From IMG/VR virus record IMGVR_UViG_3300006927_000036, positions 1 to 32,969 of that record: DNA of 32,969 nt; one strand, written 5' to 3'. The position numbers and the translations under genes are program-made. Every line of letters starts with the position of its first letter. The stretch's first letter is position 1. A model generated the notes under the pieces. It had not been told where the DNA came from. It was given only the letters and a program-made list of their open reading frames with translations, and did not search any database. Of this stretch, positions 19,610 to 28,020 are shown in pieces. Origin of the DNA: a virus.

Positions 19610-21015
19610 AGGAGTTGAGAACGCTGAAGGGGTCTGTGATCAAGAGGGCCGGAGATAATGTCGGCAAGGAGATCAGTGGGAAGTTGTACTTTCACCGGCA
19701 GTATTGGGAGGAGTACATCGATCCAGGGACTTGGGAGAGGATACTGTCGGCGGCTGATACTGAGGCCTTTCTGTTCGATTGCGTGATGGTGGATCTGAGG
19801 AGTGGCAAGGTTCGACTGGATGAGGCCCCAGACTTTGATACGGCCAGGGAGCCTACGGTGGGCAAGACCTTAACCTATATGCACGAGGGTGAGGTAAAGC
19901 TCGGGGCCAGTTGCGGGGTATGGCATCACAAGTGGCTCTGGGTAAAGGATGATTACGAGGGATTTGATGTCGAGGAGGCCTATAACTGGTCATTCCAGTG
20001 GCTCCAGACTCTGACTGAACCGGCCAAGGGTGGATCGATTAAAGCCTGGGAGACCCAGTTGATGAAGTTCGGCCTACCGCTCGAGCATCTCATTGACGAG
20101 CCAGTGAAGCCGGATCTCAGAGTGGTCAAGGATCATCCATCTCCATCAATGAACGTCCAGACATGGTCATCCGATAAGATCCACCCATATCACAGGAATC
20201 CCCGCGATAACGCATCAGCCATCCAGAAGGTGGCGGTATCCCTGAAAGAGTATGGCTGGCAGCAGCCGATTGTTGTGGATAGTGACGGTGTGATCATTGT
20301 AGGCCATACAAGGTATTTGGCTGCGTTATCCTTGGCTTGGCTGGAGATGCCGGTCATTGTGGCGGATAAGCTGACTCCGGCCCAGGTAAAGGCGTACCGG
20401 ATCGCGGATAACAAGGTTGGGGAAGCGGCTGAGTGGAATGACGAATTATTGCGGCTTGAGATCACGGACCTGGGGGATATGGACGTTACAGACCTGACCC
20501 AGACCGGATTTGCGGAAGACGAGATCCAGAAGCTCTTTGTGGTTGAAGAACCCCCTGAGAAGCGTGACGATGGGGAATATGGGGGTGCTACGGCACTTTC
20601 TAGGGGATCATCCCCCTTACGGTATTACCGGAACGAAGAACTCCTTCAAGGGGCCATATTGGACTATGGGTGCGGCAAGGAGGAGCATGAGTTTGAGAAG
20701 TACGACATGATCACTCATCCAGATCCGGAGGTGTTACTAATCCAGTATGACACGGTCATGTGCAACTATGTCCTCAATGTTCAACCAAGTGATCATTTAA
20801 TCGACCTGATACTCGTGAATATCTATCACCTGTTGAAGCCTGGGGGAACCGCGCTGATCGCCGTTGTGTCCGAAGCGGCCCTGAGTGGGACGGCTGCATG
20901 TGGCAATCGGGAGCATAAAACCCCGAAGCAGTGGCAGCAGATCCTAGCCCAGTTCTTCAATGTCACCCTGCTTCAAGGATCGTTCACAGGGTATTGTTGT
21001 AGGAGATACGATTAA
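19606..21015 (+). CDS. Three-part fusion: unknown domain, ParB-like domain, methyltransferase-like domain
   Basis: 469 residues from ATG 19606 (ATGA overlap; a TTG six bases earlier is less likely). Residues 1-170 form an unrecognised domain rich in W and acidic residues. Residues about 180-320 are ParB-like: KIHPYHRNPRDNASAIQKVA, WQQPIVVDSDGVIIVGHTRY and AYRIADNK. From about 345 a class I SAM fold is suggested by ILDYGCGKEEH (motif I) and LLKPGGTALIAVVSE. Most phage ParB-methyltransferase fusions carry an N6/N4 DNA methylase with DPPY or NPPY, which is absent here, so the target may not be adenine or cytosine in DNA. It overlaps no structural gene. Confidence 0.78.
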   Translation: MKELRTLKGSVIKRAGDNVGKEISGKLYFHRQYWEEYIDPGTWERILSAADTEAFLFDCVMVDLRSGKVRLDEAPDFDTAREPTVGKTLTYMHEGEVKLGASCGVWHHKWLWVKDDYEGFDVEEAYNWSFQWLQTLTEPAKGGSIKAWETQLMKFGLPLEHLIDEPVKPDLRVVKDHPSPSMNVQTWSSDKIHPYHRNPRDNASAIQKVAVSLKEYGWQQPIVVDSDGVIIVGHTRYLAALSLAWLEMPVIVADKLTPAQVKAYRIADNKVGEAAEWNDELLRLEITDLGDMDVTDLTQTGFAEDEIQKLFVVEEPPEKRDDGEYGGATALSRGSSPLRYYRNEELLQGAILDYGCGKEEHEFEKYDMITHPDPEVLLIQYDTVMCNYVLNVQPSDHLIDLILVNIYHLLKPGGTALIAVVSEAALSGTAACGNREHKTPKQWQQILAQFFNVTLLQGSFTGYCCRRYD

Positions 21016-21016
21016 A

Positions 21017-21034
21017 TTCGCGCTATACTGCGCG
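21017..21034 (+). promoter_or_regulatory. Possible promoter with palindrome before the 97-residue gene
   Basis: TTCGC-GC-TATACT, with CGCGC/GCGCG arms (21019-21023 and 21030-21034) around the -10-like box. The layout matches TTCGC-AG-TATAAT at 13587-13574 on the other strand. No -35 box is present and the start at 21036 has no ribosome site, so initiation here would give a leaderless RNA. Confidence 0.3.
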
Positions 21035-21035
21035 G

Positions 21036-21329
21036 ATGGCTGGAAATAAAGGCACCACACCTAAAGCGGTAGACCTCTCAAACGGGACAATAACGGTCTC
21101 CGAGAAGGCCGTGACGCTCAGTGGCGTGTTCATTAATGTTGTTCTCAGCGCCCATTCGGTAGCAATCAAGAACGGCACCGACACCCTATTCACCATTCCT
21201 GCGTCAGCAGCGGCTGGTAATTCATACGACTGCGACAACGCCGAATTCACTGACAATCTCATTGTCGTGCCGAATGCTTCTGGTACTGGCAATATCACCC
21301 TCACTTTCAAACCGATGGCGCAGGGCTGA
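21036..21329 (+). CDS. Small beta-rich protein, possibly structural
   Basis: 97 residues, almost entirely alternating beta-strands (TITVSEKAVTLSGVFINVVL, DTLFTIPASAAAGNSYDCD, GNITLTFKPM). It resembles small phage virion or decoration proteins placed near terminase genes but is not identified. ATG at 21036 lacks a clear ribosome site; AGGAG lies 33 bases upstream. Its stop overlaps the following ATG by one base. It is the first gene of the packaging and structural block. Confidence 0.6.
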   Translation: MAGNKGTTPKAVDLSNGTITVSEKAVTLSGVFINVVLSAHSVAIKNGTDTLFTIPASAAAGNSYDCDNAEFTDNLIVVPNASGTGNITLTFKPMAQG

Positions 21330-21436
21330 TGAGACCTATAGGGCGGAGTAAAGAAGCGGTCATTGTTGATTCCTCTGGGAATGAGATAGCGGCAGAGCTT
21401 GGTGCGGCCTGCAAAGTGACGGCGGTATATGAGTGA
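21329..21436 (+). CDS. 35-residue small gene before the large terminase
   Basis: ATG 21329 shares a base with the previous TGA and the gene ends eight bases inside the large terminase gene. The peptide begins MRPIGRSKEAVIVDSSGNEI and ends GAACKVTAVYE, a two-strand pattern. Double overlap supports translation. Function unknown. Confidence 0.6.
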   Translation: MRPIGRSKEAVIVDSSGNEIAAELGAACKVTAVYE

Positions 21437-23015
21437 AGCACAGCTAGATCTATCAAGTCTGGGGGATGAAGACCTCCATGCCATGTTGGAGCAGGTCAAG
21501 ATCCGCAACAACAAGCGCAAGCAGGAAGAATCCCTAGCAGAGTTTATCAGGGCAGCATGGTCTATATTAGAGCCTGGGACCGAGCTGAAGTGGAACTGGC
21601 ATCTCGATGTGCTATGCGCTTATCTTGAAGCGGTCAGGGCCGAGAAGATCCGGCGATTAATCATCAACATTCCCCCAGGCATGATGAAGAGCCTGATTGT
21701 CTCGGTGTTCTACCCTGCCTGGGTATGGACAAGGGACGCTCCGCATAGATTCTTGTGCGGCAGTAACGAGGGGACATTGGCCACCAGAGACGCATTGAAG
21801 ATGCGCCAGCTGATTGATTCCGAGTGGTATCAGGAGAACTGGGGAGATACGGTCTCGATATCCAAGGAGCAGGGCGAGAAAACCCTGTTCACCAACACAC
21901 AGCAGGGATTAAGGCTATCACAGGGTGTGACGGCCAAGGTTACTGGTAAACGTGGTGACACGGTAATATGGGATGACCCTCATGACGCGCAAGGAACCGA
22001 ATCCGATAGAGAGAGAGAAAATATTCTTGATCGCTGGGATAATGCTTGGTCTTCTCGCCTTAACTCTGCCAACGAATCTGCTGTAATTGTCATCATGCAG
22101 AGGTTGCATGCGAAGGACATCACCGGCCACCTGTTGGCCTACAAAGAACTGAAGTGGGTCAATCTCGTCATTCCCATGGAATACGATCCAGATATTATCT
22201 TCAATGCGGATCGGGACATCGATAGGCCTGATATTGTTGATCCGAGAACTTCCCCAGGTGAATTACTGTTCAGGGGGATGGTGGACGAGAAAGCCATCAC
22301 GGCCCAGAAGGAAGTCTGGGGTCCATACGTTACTGCAGGACAGTATCAGCAAAGACCTACTCCGAAGGGTGGTGGTGAGCTGCAGATGTCCTGGCTGAAC
22401 TATTACACTAAGATGCCGCGAAGAGGCAACAAGATAATCCTCGTAGATCCAGCAGGAGAGAGAAAGCCTGGGGTCAAAGGCCGGAGAGATAACACGGCCA
22501 TGGGGGTATTCTCCTACGCGCCGGATGGGAACTATTACTTGCTAGACGGGATCAGGGACCGTTTAAACCTTGTCGAGAGGACCAAGCAGCTCTTTGAATG
22601 GCATGAGCAGTATAGGCCCGTAGCGGTAGGATATGAGCAGTACGGCGCACAGACTGACATCGCTCATATTCAAACTCAGATGGAGCAGCTGGACTACCGG
22701 TTCAAGATCATAGAACTTGGCGGCAAGATGGTGAAAGAGGACAGAATCCGGCGATTAATCCCCTTGTTCGCGGCATCGAGGATCTGGTTACCCCAGACGA
22801 TGTTCAAAACAATGGTTGACGGATCGGCCCGTGATATCATAAAAGACATTATTGAAGAGGAGTACGGGAACTTTCCTCTAGCAGAGTTCGATGATTTTCT
22901 TGATATGATGAGTAGATTATGTGATGAGGACATAAAGACTGTAGCGCCAAAACGAGAGCCTCCCCCTCTCGTTGTTGTACCGAGGAGGATGACCGATGCG
23001 GGAGTCGGTTACTAA
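21429..23015 (+). CDS. terL: Terminase large subunit
   Basis: 528 residues. ATPase: motor motif PPGMMKS at 82-88 (a Walker A variant, as in many terminases), then Walker B VIWDDPHD near 179-186. The C-terminal nuclease (about 335-500) shows an RNase H-like IILVDPAG, VAVGYEQYGAQTDI, and FDDFLDMMSRL, giving the three acidic metal sites. It cuts and translocates DNA into the prohead through the portal encoded downstream. It pairs with the small subunit at 16874-17617. The start at 21429 overlaps the 35-residue gene. Confidence 0.93.
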   Translation: MSEAQLDLSSLGDEDLHAMLEQVKIRNNKRKQEESLAEFIRAAWSILEPGTELKWNWHLDVLCAYLEAVRAEKIRRLIINIPPGMMKSLIVSVFYPAWVWTRDAPHRFLCGSNEGTLATRDALKMRQLIDSEWYQENWGDTVSISKEQGEKTLFTNTQQGLRLSQGVTAKVTGKRGDTVIWDDPHDAQGTESDRERENILDRWDNAWSSRLNSANESAVIVIMQRLHAKDITGHLLAYKELKWVNLVIPMEYDPDIIFNADRDIDRPDIVDPRTSPGELLFRGMVDEKAITAQKEVWGPYVTAGQYQQRPTPKGGGELQMSWLNYYTKMPRRGNKIILVDPAGERKPGVKGRRDNTAMGVFSYAPDGNYYLLDGIRDRLNLVERTKQLFEWHEQYRPVAVGYEQYGAQTDIAHIQTQMEQLDYRFKIIELGGKMVKEDRIRRLIPLFAASRIWLPQTMFKTMVDGSARDIIKDIIEEEYGNFPLAEFDDFLDMMSRLCDEDIKTVAPKREPPPLVVVPRRMTDAGVGY

Positions 23016-23050
23016 ACAAAACTACAATTAGATTGCGTTAGGAGATAGTC

Positions 23051-23578
23051 ATGCCACAAAGAGTCCAGTTAACCAGGGCTGTTCGATTCGTCACAGATTC
23101 GATCACCAGACCAGCCACCACCACGCAATATGCCATTGGTGACGCATTATCAGAAGTTACCACCAACGATTTCTTCACCTTCCTGAACTGTCTCGATGAC
23201 AACACGAAGACGGGTACGATTGTGGAGGCAAGGCTCAATGTCAGCTCGTATGTCGCAACTGCCCCAGATATAGATCTAAGGTTGTTCCATACCGCGATCA
23301 CAGAGACTGCGGATAATGTGGCGTGGACCCCGACAGATGCCCACTTGCTCACAGAGATAGGGGCGATAAACTTCGCTACCGGTAGCTACCTCCCAGGCTC
23401 AAGAACGGGAGGCGCTGGTGGTAATCAGTCCCAGATAGTCACCGGTCTGAAACACCATGTCCCTGTAGTCAAGGGATCAGGCGTGTCGAGCATCTTCTGC
23501 CAAGCTGTCCTAGGGAATACTTACATCCCAGTGGCGAGTGAAATTTACACGGTAACGCTAACCATCGAACAGAACTAA
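23051..23578 (+). CDS. Probable virion structural protein (beta-rich)
   Basis: 175 residues of mostly beta-strand, with TRAVRFVTDSITRPATTTQY, KTGTIVEARLNVSS and IYTVTLTIEQN. No enzyme motif. ATG follows TTAGGAGATAGTC. Its place between terminase and portal and its composition suggest a head or tail decoration protein. Not identified. Confidence 0.6.
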   Translation: MPQRVQLTRAVRFVTDSITRPATTTQYAIGDALSEVTTNDFFTFLNCLDDNTKTGTIVEARLNVSSYVATAPDIDLRLFHTAITETADNVAWTPTDAHLLTEIGAINFATGSYLPGSRTGGAGGNQSQIVTGLKHHVPVVKGSGVSSIFCQAVLGNTYIPVASEIYTVTLTIEQN

Positions 23579-23597
23579 GCGCTGAAGGAGAGATGTT

Positions 23598-23894
23598 GTG
23601 CCAAACGGAGAAGAGATCAAGATTCCGAAGTGGTTAGCGCCCATGTTACTGGGGTTCTTTGTCGTACTGGTTGGCGGGTATATACAATCAGAGGCGGCGG
23701 AAGACACTAGAAATCAGATATGGAATCACGCGAAGTCTGATCATGCCCGTATGGCGGAGATGGAGAAGATTCAGCAACACCATGAGACCGAGATCGAGCT
23801 GCTTAAACAGGACAACAAGTACATCAAGCTGACCCTGAAATCCATCGCTAACGCTGTGGGCGCTCTAGAACCGGCGTTGCCAGACAATGATTAA
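23598..23894 (+). CDS. Single-pass membrane protein with coiled coil
   Basis: 98 residues from GTG at 23598, behind AAGGAGAGATGTT. A membrane span (APMLLGFFVVLVGGYIQS, about 14-31) is followed by a heptad-rich helix (KIQQHHETEIELLKQDNKYI). The layout resembles XhlA-type or inner-membrane spanin proteins. It overlaps the next, two-TM gene by eight bases. A lysis role is inferred. Confidence 0.55.
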   Translation: MPNGEEIKIPKWLAPMLLGFFVVLVGGYIQSEAAEDTRNQIWNHAKSDHARMAEMEKIQQHHETEIELLKQDNKYIKLTLKSIANAVGALEPALPDND

Positions 23895-24210
23895 GGCGCT
23901 CCTCCTACTGCTCGATGATATACCTCCGGCTGCGAAGCTGGAGTTCATTATAGGCATCGTCCTGTTATCTGGGGCGGTGGGAGCCGAGATGTGGGGCTTT
24001 GTTGTCCCTGCAAACCTGCACTATCTCTTCGGTGTGCTGGGAGGAGTGATGTTAATGTTCGCGTCTTATACCAACATCAAGCACAAGGACCGGATTCAGC
24101 AGGCCGAATCAGAGAGACAACGGGCGGATGTAGAGCTGCGTAAGGCTAGATTGGCGGCAGGAGGATCTCCGGACGACGACAAAACTATTATGAAGAGGTC
24201 AGACGAATGA
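23887..24210 (+). CDS. Two-TM holin-like protein
   Basis: 107 residues. Two membrane spans (LEFIIGIVLLSGAVGAEMWG and LHYLFGVLGGVMLMFASYTN) are followed by a charged helix (RIQQAESERQRADVELRKAR). The topology fits a small class II holin, but a 3-TM holin-like gene already exists at 16317. It overlaps the portal by four bases. Membrane location is clear; function is not. Confidence 0.5.
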   Translation: MIKALLLLLDDIPPAAKLEFIIGIVLLSGAVGAEMWGFVVPANLHYLFGVLGGVMLMFASYTNIKHKDRIQQAESERQRADVELRKARLAAGGSPDDDKTIMKRSDE

Positions 24211-26501
24211 CAGACTTACCACTGGCCACGCGGGAAGACGACGACCTTCACTATCAGGAGAACTATTCTGAGAAGGAACTTTCGGAAGAGGATCTCAAGA
24301 AGAACCTAGACAAGATCGGGCTAATGCTGGCCGAGAAGCGATCCAAGGCCATCCAACACAGAGAAGAGTCTGGGATGGAGAATATCTGGCGAGAGGACGA
24401 CGATCACTACGAAGGTATTGACTATACCAGCCGCGCCGACACTACCGAAACAAAGCCCTGGGGCCGAGCTGACGTAAGATCCGGAGAGACCCATGGATCA
24501 GACATCTTCTTCAACATCACTCGTCCCTATGTAGACGCATCAGATGCCAGGGTTGGGGACATGCTTTTGCCGACAGCGGACAGAAGCTGGACCCTAGCCC
24601 CTACTCCCATCCCAGAACTGGCCCAGATAGCAGAAGGCAAGATCCCCCAGAAGGTTAACAGTCAGATCGATAGCAGCTTCCAGCAGCAAGTAGATGACGG
24701 CGATATGGACATGGAAGGGGCCACTACAGCGGCTTTGAAGACCAGAACAGAGCTGGTAGATCAGGTTGCTGCCGAGATGCAGGAAGCTCGGGATAAGGCC
24801 AAGATGGCCGAGAAGCAGATAGCGGACTGGCATGTCGAATGTCAGTACATTACCGAGATGCGTTTAGTCATCCATGATGCGGCCAAGCTCGGCACTGGAG
24901 TATTGAAAGGCCCAGTCCCGCAGAGGAAGAGAAGTATTGCCTATGTAGACGGCGAGCTTCAAGTCAATGAAGAGACCGTGCCGGTATCGATCAGGGTTGA
25001 TCCATGGAACTGCTACCCAGATAGCGGCTGTGGGGAGAACATCCACAAGGGCAGCGACTTCTTTGAACGAGACTTTATTGGCGAGAAGCTGCTCCAGGAG
25101 ATGGCCAAAGGCGAGGATTACAACGAGAAAGAGGTTGGCGAGGCTATCCTTGAAGGCCCACACAGGGCTATCCAGAAGTTCGAGGACGCTGGCAGCGGTA
25201 GAGATAACAAGGTCGGCCTGGACGAGCAGCAGAAGATGGATCTGTTCGAGATCTGGCACTACTACGGCAGACTTTCAAAAGAGGATATGACTGGGATCGG
25301 CATGGATACGCCAGAAGATGCGCTGTCCTACGTCGATGTAGCAATAACAATGGTCAATAACAGGGTCATCAGGGCTATCAAGAACCCGCTCGACTCTGGA
25401 GAGATCCCTTACGACTTCATGGTATGGCAGAGAATGGCCGGAAGACCATGGGGAATAGGGGTATCACGGCAGATCCGCAACCCACAGAGGGTAGTGAACG
25501 GTGCTGCCAGGAATATGATGGACAACGCCGGTATGGCTGCTGGGCCTATGTGGATCTTTCTCCAGGGATTGGTCACACCGATTGACGGCAGACTGGAGAT
25601 TGCCCCGAGAAAGGGCTGGCAGGCTGGAGAAGACGCGGATCTCAATGATGTGGATAAGGCGTTCCGCTTTGTCCAGATGGACATGATGACCGATGATTTG
25701 AAGCTGATTATGGATATCGCCCTGAAGATGGCGGAAGACGTAACCGGTATGCCTTTAATCCTACAAGGCCAGCAGGGATCGGCCCCAGAGACGGTTGGCG
25801 GCATGCAGATATTGCACAATAACGCATCAACAGTGATGCGCCGTATAGCTCGATTGTTCGATGACATGATCACAGAACCCCACATCCGCCGGTACTACGA
25901 GTTCCTACTCATGTACGGCGAAGACGAGATGAAGGGTGATTTCGAGATCAAGGCCCACGGATCTGCCGGATTGCTGCAGAGAGATGCTGATAATCAATTC
26001 ATCCAGAGCATGGGCGAGTTGGTTCTCGAGCCGAAATTTGGCCTAGATCCACACAAGTGGATGGAGGAACACCTCAAGGGCCAGAAGTTTGACCCAGCCC
26101 GATTCCAGTACGATGATGAGGAATGGAAGAAGGTTGTCGAGCAGATGTCCCAGCCTGCACCTGATTCGTCTGTTGAAGTCGCGCAGATCAAGGCTGAAGG
26201 CGAGATGGGCAAAGAGCAGCTTAGGGCTGAACTGGCCCAAGCCAAGCTGGCACAAGAGCTTGAGCTGGCCAATAAAGAGATTGAGTTCAATTCCATCATG
26301 AAGCAGGTTGACGCTGAGTTGGGTGAGCTTGATCGCGAGGGCCATGAGGCGGAGGTCTTGCAGAAGATCAAGGCATCACTCACTGAGATGGTGATGAAGC
26401 TCACGACCCAGAAACAGCTTGCAGGCCAGTCCCCGCAAGTAACCACACCAGCTGTAGAGCCTATGGGCCGAGCAGCCCCAGGACAGGCATTTGTAGAATG
26501 A
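24207..26501 (+). CDS. Portal protein (P22-like, long form)
   Basis: 764 residues, a typical length for portals of short-tailed phages. The N-terminus has charged helices, then the wing/stem region: DIFFNITRPYVDASDARV, YITEMRLVIHDAAKLGTGVL, and PWGIGVSRQIRNPQRVVNG followed by NMMDNAGMAAGPMWIF, which is characteristic. The long C-terminal coiled coil (about 650-740: EQLRAELAQAKLAQELELAN) would form the barrel. Twelve copies make the DNA entry pore, bound by terminase. ATGA overlap at both ends. Confidence 0.88.
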   Translation: MTDLPLATREDDDLHYQENYSEKELSEEDLKKNLDKIGLMLAEKRSKAIQHREESGMENIWREDDDHYEGIDYTSRADTTETKPWGRADVRSGETHGSDIFFNITRPYVDASDARVGDMLLPTADRSWTLAPTPIPELAQIAEGKIPQKVNSQIDSSFQQQVDDGDMDMEGATTAALKTRTELVDQVAAEMQEARDKAKMAEKQIADWHVECQYITEMRLVIHDAAKLGTGVLKGPVPQRKRSIAYVDGELQVNEETVPVSIRVDPWNCYPDSGCGENIHKGSDFFERDFIGEKLLQEMAKGEDYNEKEVGEAILEGPHRAIQKFEDAGSGRDNKVGLDEQQKMDLFEIWHYYGRLSKEDMTGIGMDTPEDALSYVDVAITMVNNRVIRAIKNPLDSGEIPYDFMVWQRMAGRPWGIGVSRQIRNPQRVVNGAARNMMDNAGMAAGPMWIFLQGLVTPIDGRLEIAPRKGWQAGEDADLNDVDKAFRFVQMDMMTDDLKLIMDIALKMAEDVTGMPLILQGQQGSAPETVGGMQILHNNASTVMRRIARLFDDMITEPHIRRYYEFLLMYGEDEMKGDFEIKAHGSAGLLQRDADNQFIQSMGELVLEPKFGLDPHKWMEEHLKGQKFDPARFQYDDEEWKKVVEQMSQPAPDSSVEVAQIKAEGEMGKEQLRAELAQAKLAQELELANKEIEFNSIMKQVDAELGELDREGHEAEVLQKIKASLTEMVMKLTTQKQLAGQSPQVTTPAVEPMGRAAPGQAFVE

Positions 26502-26716
26502 TGGAGAGGAAAGCAAGAGTGAGGACGGACATGATGGTGGTCTACAGATCACTAGATCCGCAGGCCGAGGCTAAAGACTGGAGCCTAGTACACCCAGATG
26601 ATGTCCCAGCCATGCTCAAGGACGATCCAGAGACGATGGGCCGCATCACGACAGGCGAGACAGCGCAGCCACCTGGGGACGATTTCCACTACAGAGCGGA
26701 GATAACACGCCATTGA
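26498..26716 (+). CDS. Small hypothetical protein after the portal
   Basis: 72 residues, not recognised. A short strand-turn (TDMMVVYRSLDPQAEAKDWS) and an acidic helix (PDDVPAMLKDDPETMG). Starts with two Met, the first overlapping the portal stop. Coupled to the next gene by TTGA. Possibly a head-completion accessory. Confidence 0.55.
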   Translation: MMERKARVRTDMMVVYRSLDPQAEAKDWSLVHPDDVPAMLKDDPETMGRITTGETAQPPGDDFHYRAEITRH

Positions 26717-26988
26717 AGACCGAAAAGTTAGATGATGAGCTGCTCAGTTCGAGCATACTGGAGCTGGATGATGAAGAATATCGATCAGCGACATACAAGA
26801 AAATTACCGGCTACGCGGAAGAACGTGTTGCCAAACTGCGTGTTCAGGGCGATAATCCGAAATTAACGGATATAGAGAACGCCCAGCGAGTCGGGGCGAT
26901 CAACGAATGGAAGCGGTTTTTAAGGAAGGCCAATGAGGAACCATTGGTTATTCCTGAGTCTACACTGACCAGGGTTGAATACATTTAG
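26713..26988 (+). CDS. Small helical protein before the scaffold
   Basis: 91 residues from TTG at 26713 (TTGA overlap). Almost all helix (DDELLSSSILELDDEEYRSA, RVGAINEWKRFLRKANEE). Not recognised. Position between portal and scaffold suggests an assembly factor. A downstream ATG would remove the acidic first helix, so TTG is preferred. Confidence 0.5.
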   Translation: MKTEKLDDELLSSSILELDDEEYRSATYKKITGYAEERVAKLRVQGDNPKLTDIENAQRVGAINEWKRFLRKANEEPLVIPESTLTRVEYI

Positions 26989-26998
26989 AAGAGATAAC

Positions 26999-27892
26999 AT
27001 GCCGGAAGAGCAGGAAGAACAAGAGCTAGAAGAGGCCGCTGCAAATGCCGAGGCTGAAGAAGCGGCATTCCTTGAGGGACATGAGGAAGCATCAGCAGAC
27101 GAAACAAGGCCGACAATCTTAATTGAAGAGTCTGGCCAGGAAGAAGAAGAGCTAGATGAGTTAGACAAGGTATTCGCGGAAGATGGCGAAGCTGCAGCGG
27201 GTGAGGCCGACGATAAGTCCGATGAACCCCAGGCAGTGGATCAATCAGGGCAACGTATCAGAACCCTTGAGGGCCAGTACGGCGATATCAACGGCAAGCT
27301 CAACCAGCTGATCAAGAAGCTAGACTCCAGCCCGAAGGCTGAATCGGGGCAACCATCGTCTGCACAGGTGATGGAAGCAGCGACTGGTGGCGAGAAGTTT
27401 GACGAGTTTAAGGAAGAGTTCCCAGAGTGGGCAGATGTCCTTCAGGAACAGTTAGGGATGCAAGGCAACGCAATATTGGCTAAGATACCCAATGTTGACA
27501 AATTACAGCAGCAGGTTGCTGGCCTGAAAGGAGAGATGGCTGATCTCACCGAGCAGGGTAGACAGATGGCTGTATTGGATCTAAAGCACGATGGTTGGGA
27601 AGATACGGTAAAGACACCGGCCTTCCGCAAGTGGAGTGCGATACAATCGCCTGATATGCAGGCGCTGGCAGATAGCCCTAAAGCGCGGGATGCTGTCACC
27701 ATGCTAGATAAGTTCGAGGCTGATCGGACGGCAGCGCAAGAGAAAGCTGAAAAGCGGAAGGAAAGATCAAGACTGGCTAAGGAGAGGTTGGAAGGTTCTG
27801 TAGTTCCCATCACGAGTGGTGGCGGCAATGACAGACGGCCTGCAACTAAGTCAGAGGAAGATGCATTCGAGCAAGGCTATAAGGAAGGCTAG
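26999..27892 (+). CDS. Scaffolding protein
   Basis: 297 residues from ATG 26999, behind AGAAGAGATAAC; a TTG at 26975 would overlap the previous gene. Very acidic N-terminus (EEQEEQELEEAAANAEAEEA), a central coiled coil (INGKLNQLIKKLDSS, LQQQVAGLKGEMADLTEQG) and a basic C-terminus (AEKRKERSRLAKERLEG). This acidic-coil-basic layout directly upstream of the capsid gene is that of podovirus scaffold proteins; the basic end would contact the capsid. Confidence 0.8.
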   Translation: MPEEQEEQELEEAAANAEAEEAAFLEGHEEASADETRPTILIEESGQEEEELDELDKVFAEDGEAAAGEADDKSDEPQAVDQSGQRIRTLEGQYGDINGKLNQLIKKLDSSPKAESGQPSSAQVMEAATGGEKFDEFKEEFPEWADVLQEQLGMQGNAILAKIPNVDKLQQQVAGLKGEMADLTEQGRQMAVLDLKHDGWEDTVKTPAFRKWSAIQSPDMQALADSPKARDAVTMLDKFEADRTAAQEKAEKRKERSRLAKERLEGSVVPITSGGGNDRRPATKSEEDAFEQGYKEG

Positions 27893-27928
27893 AATGTTAC
27901 GGCGCGTGTAAACGCCCCGACAGATCGG

Positions 27929-28014
27929 AACGAATGACATAAGTGCCTTCGTTATAAAGAAGAGGAACGAGCTGCACCCCCACAAGGGAGGTGTATTTAT
28001 CTTTATAACGAGGA
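27929..28014 (+). promoter_or_regulatory. Structured leader of the major capsid gene
   Basis: CGTTATAAAGA (27950-27960) pairs perfectly with TCTTTATAACG (28000-28010). The stem extends outward (27949-28011, 27948-28012, 27947-28013) into the AGGA ribosome site at 28011-28014. Inside is a hairpin CACCCCC-ACAA-GGG-A-GGTG. An alternative stem, AACGAA (27929-27934) with TTCGTT (27948-27953), excludes the first. This could control capsid translation or be an RNase III site. Confidence 0.6.
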
Positions 28015-28020
28015 AATGTC

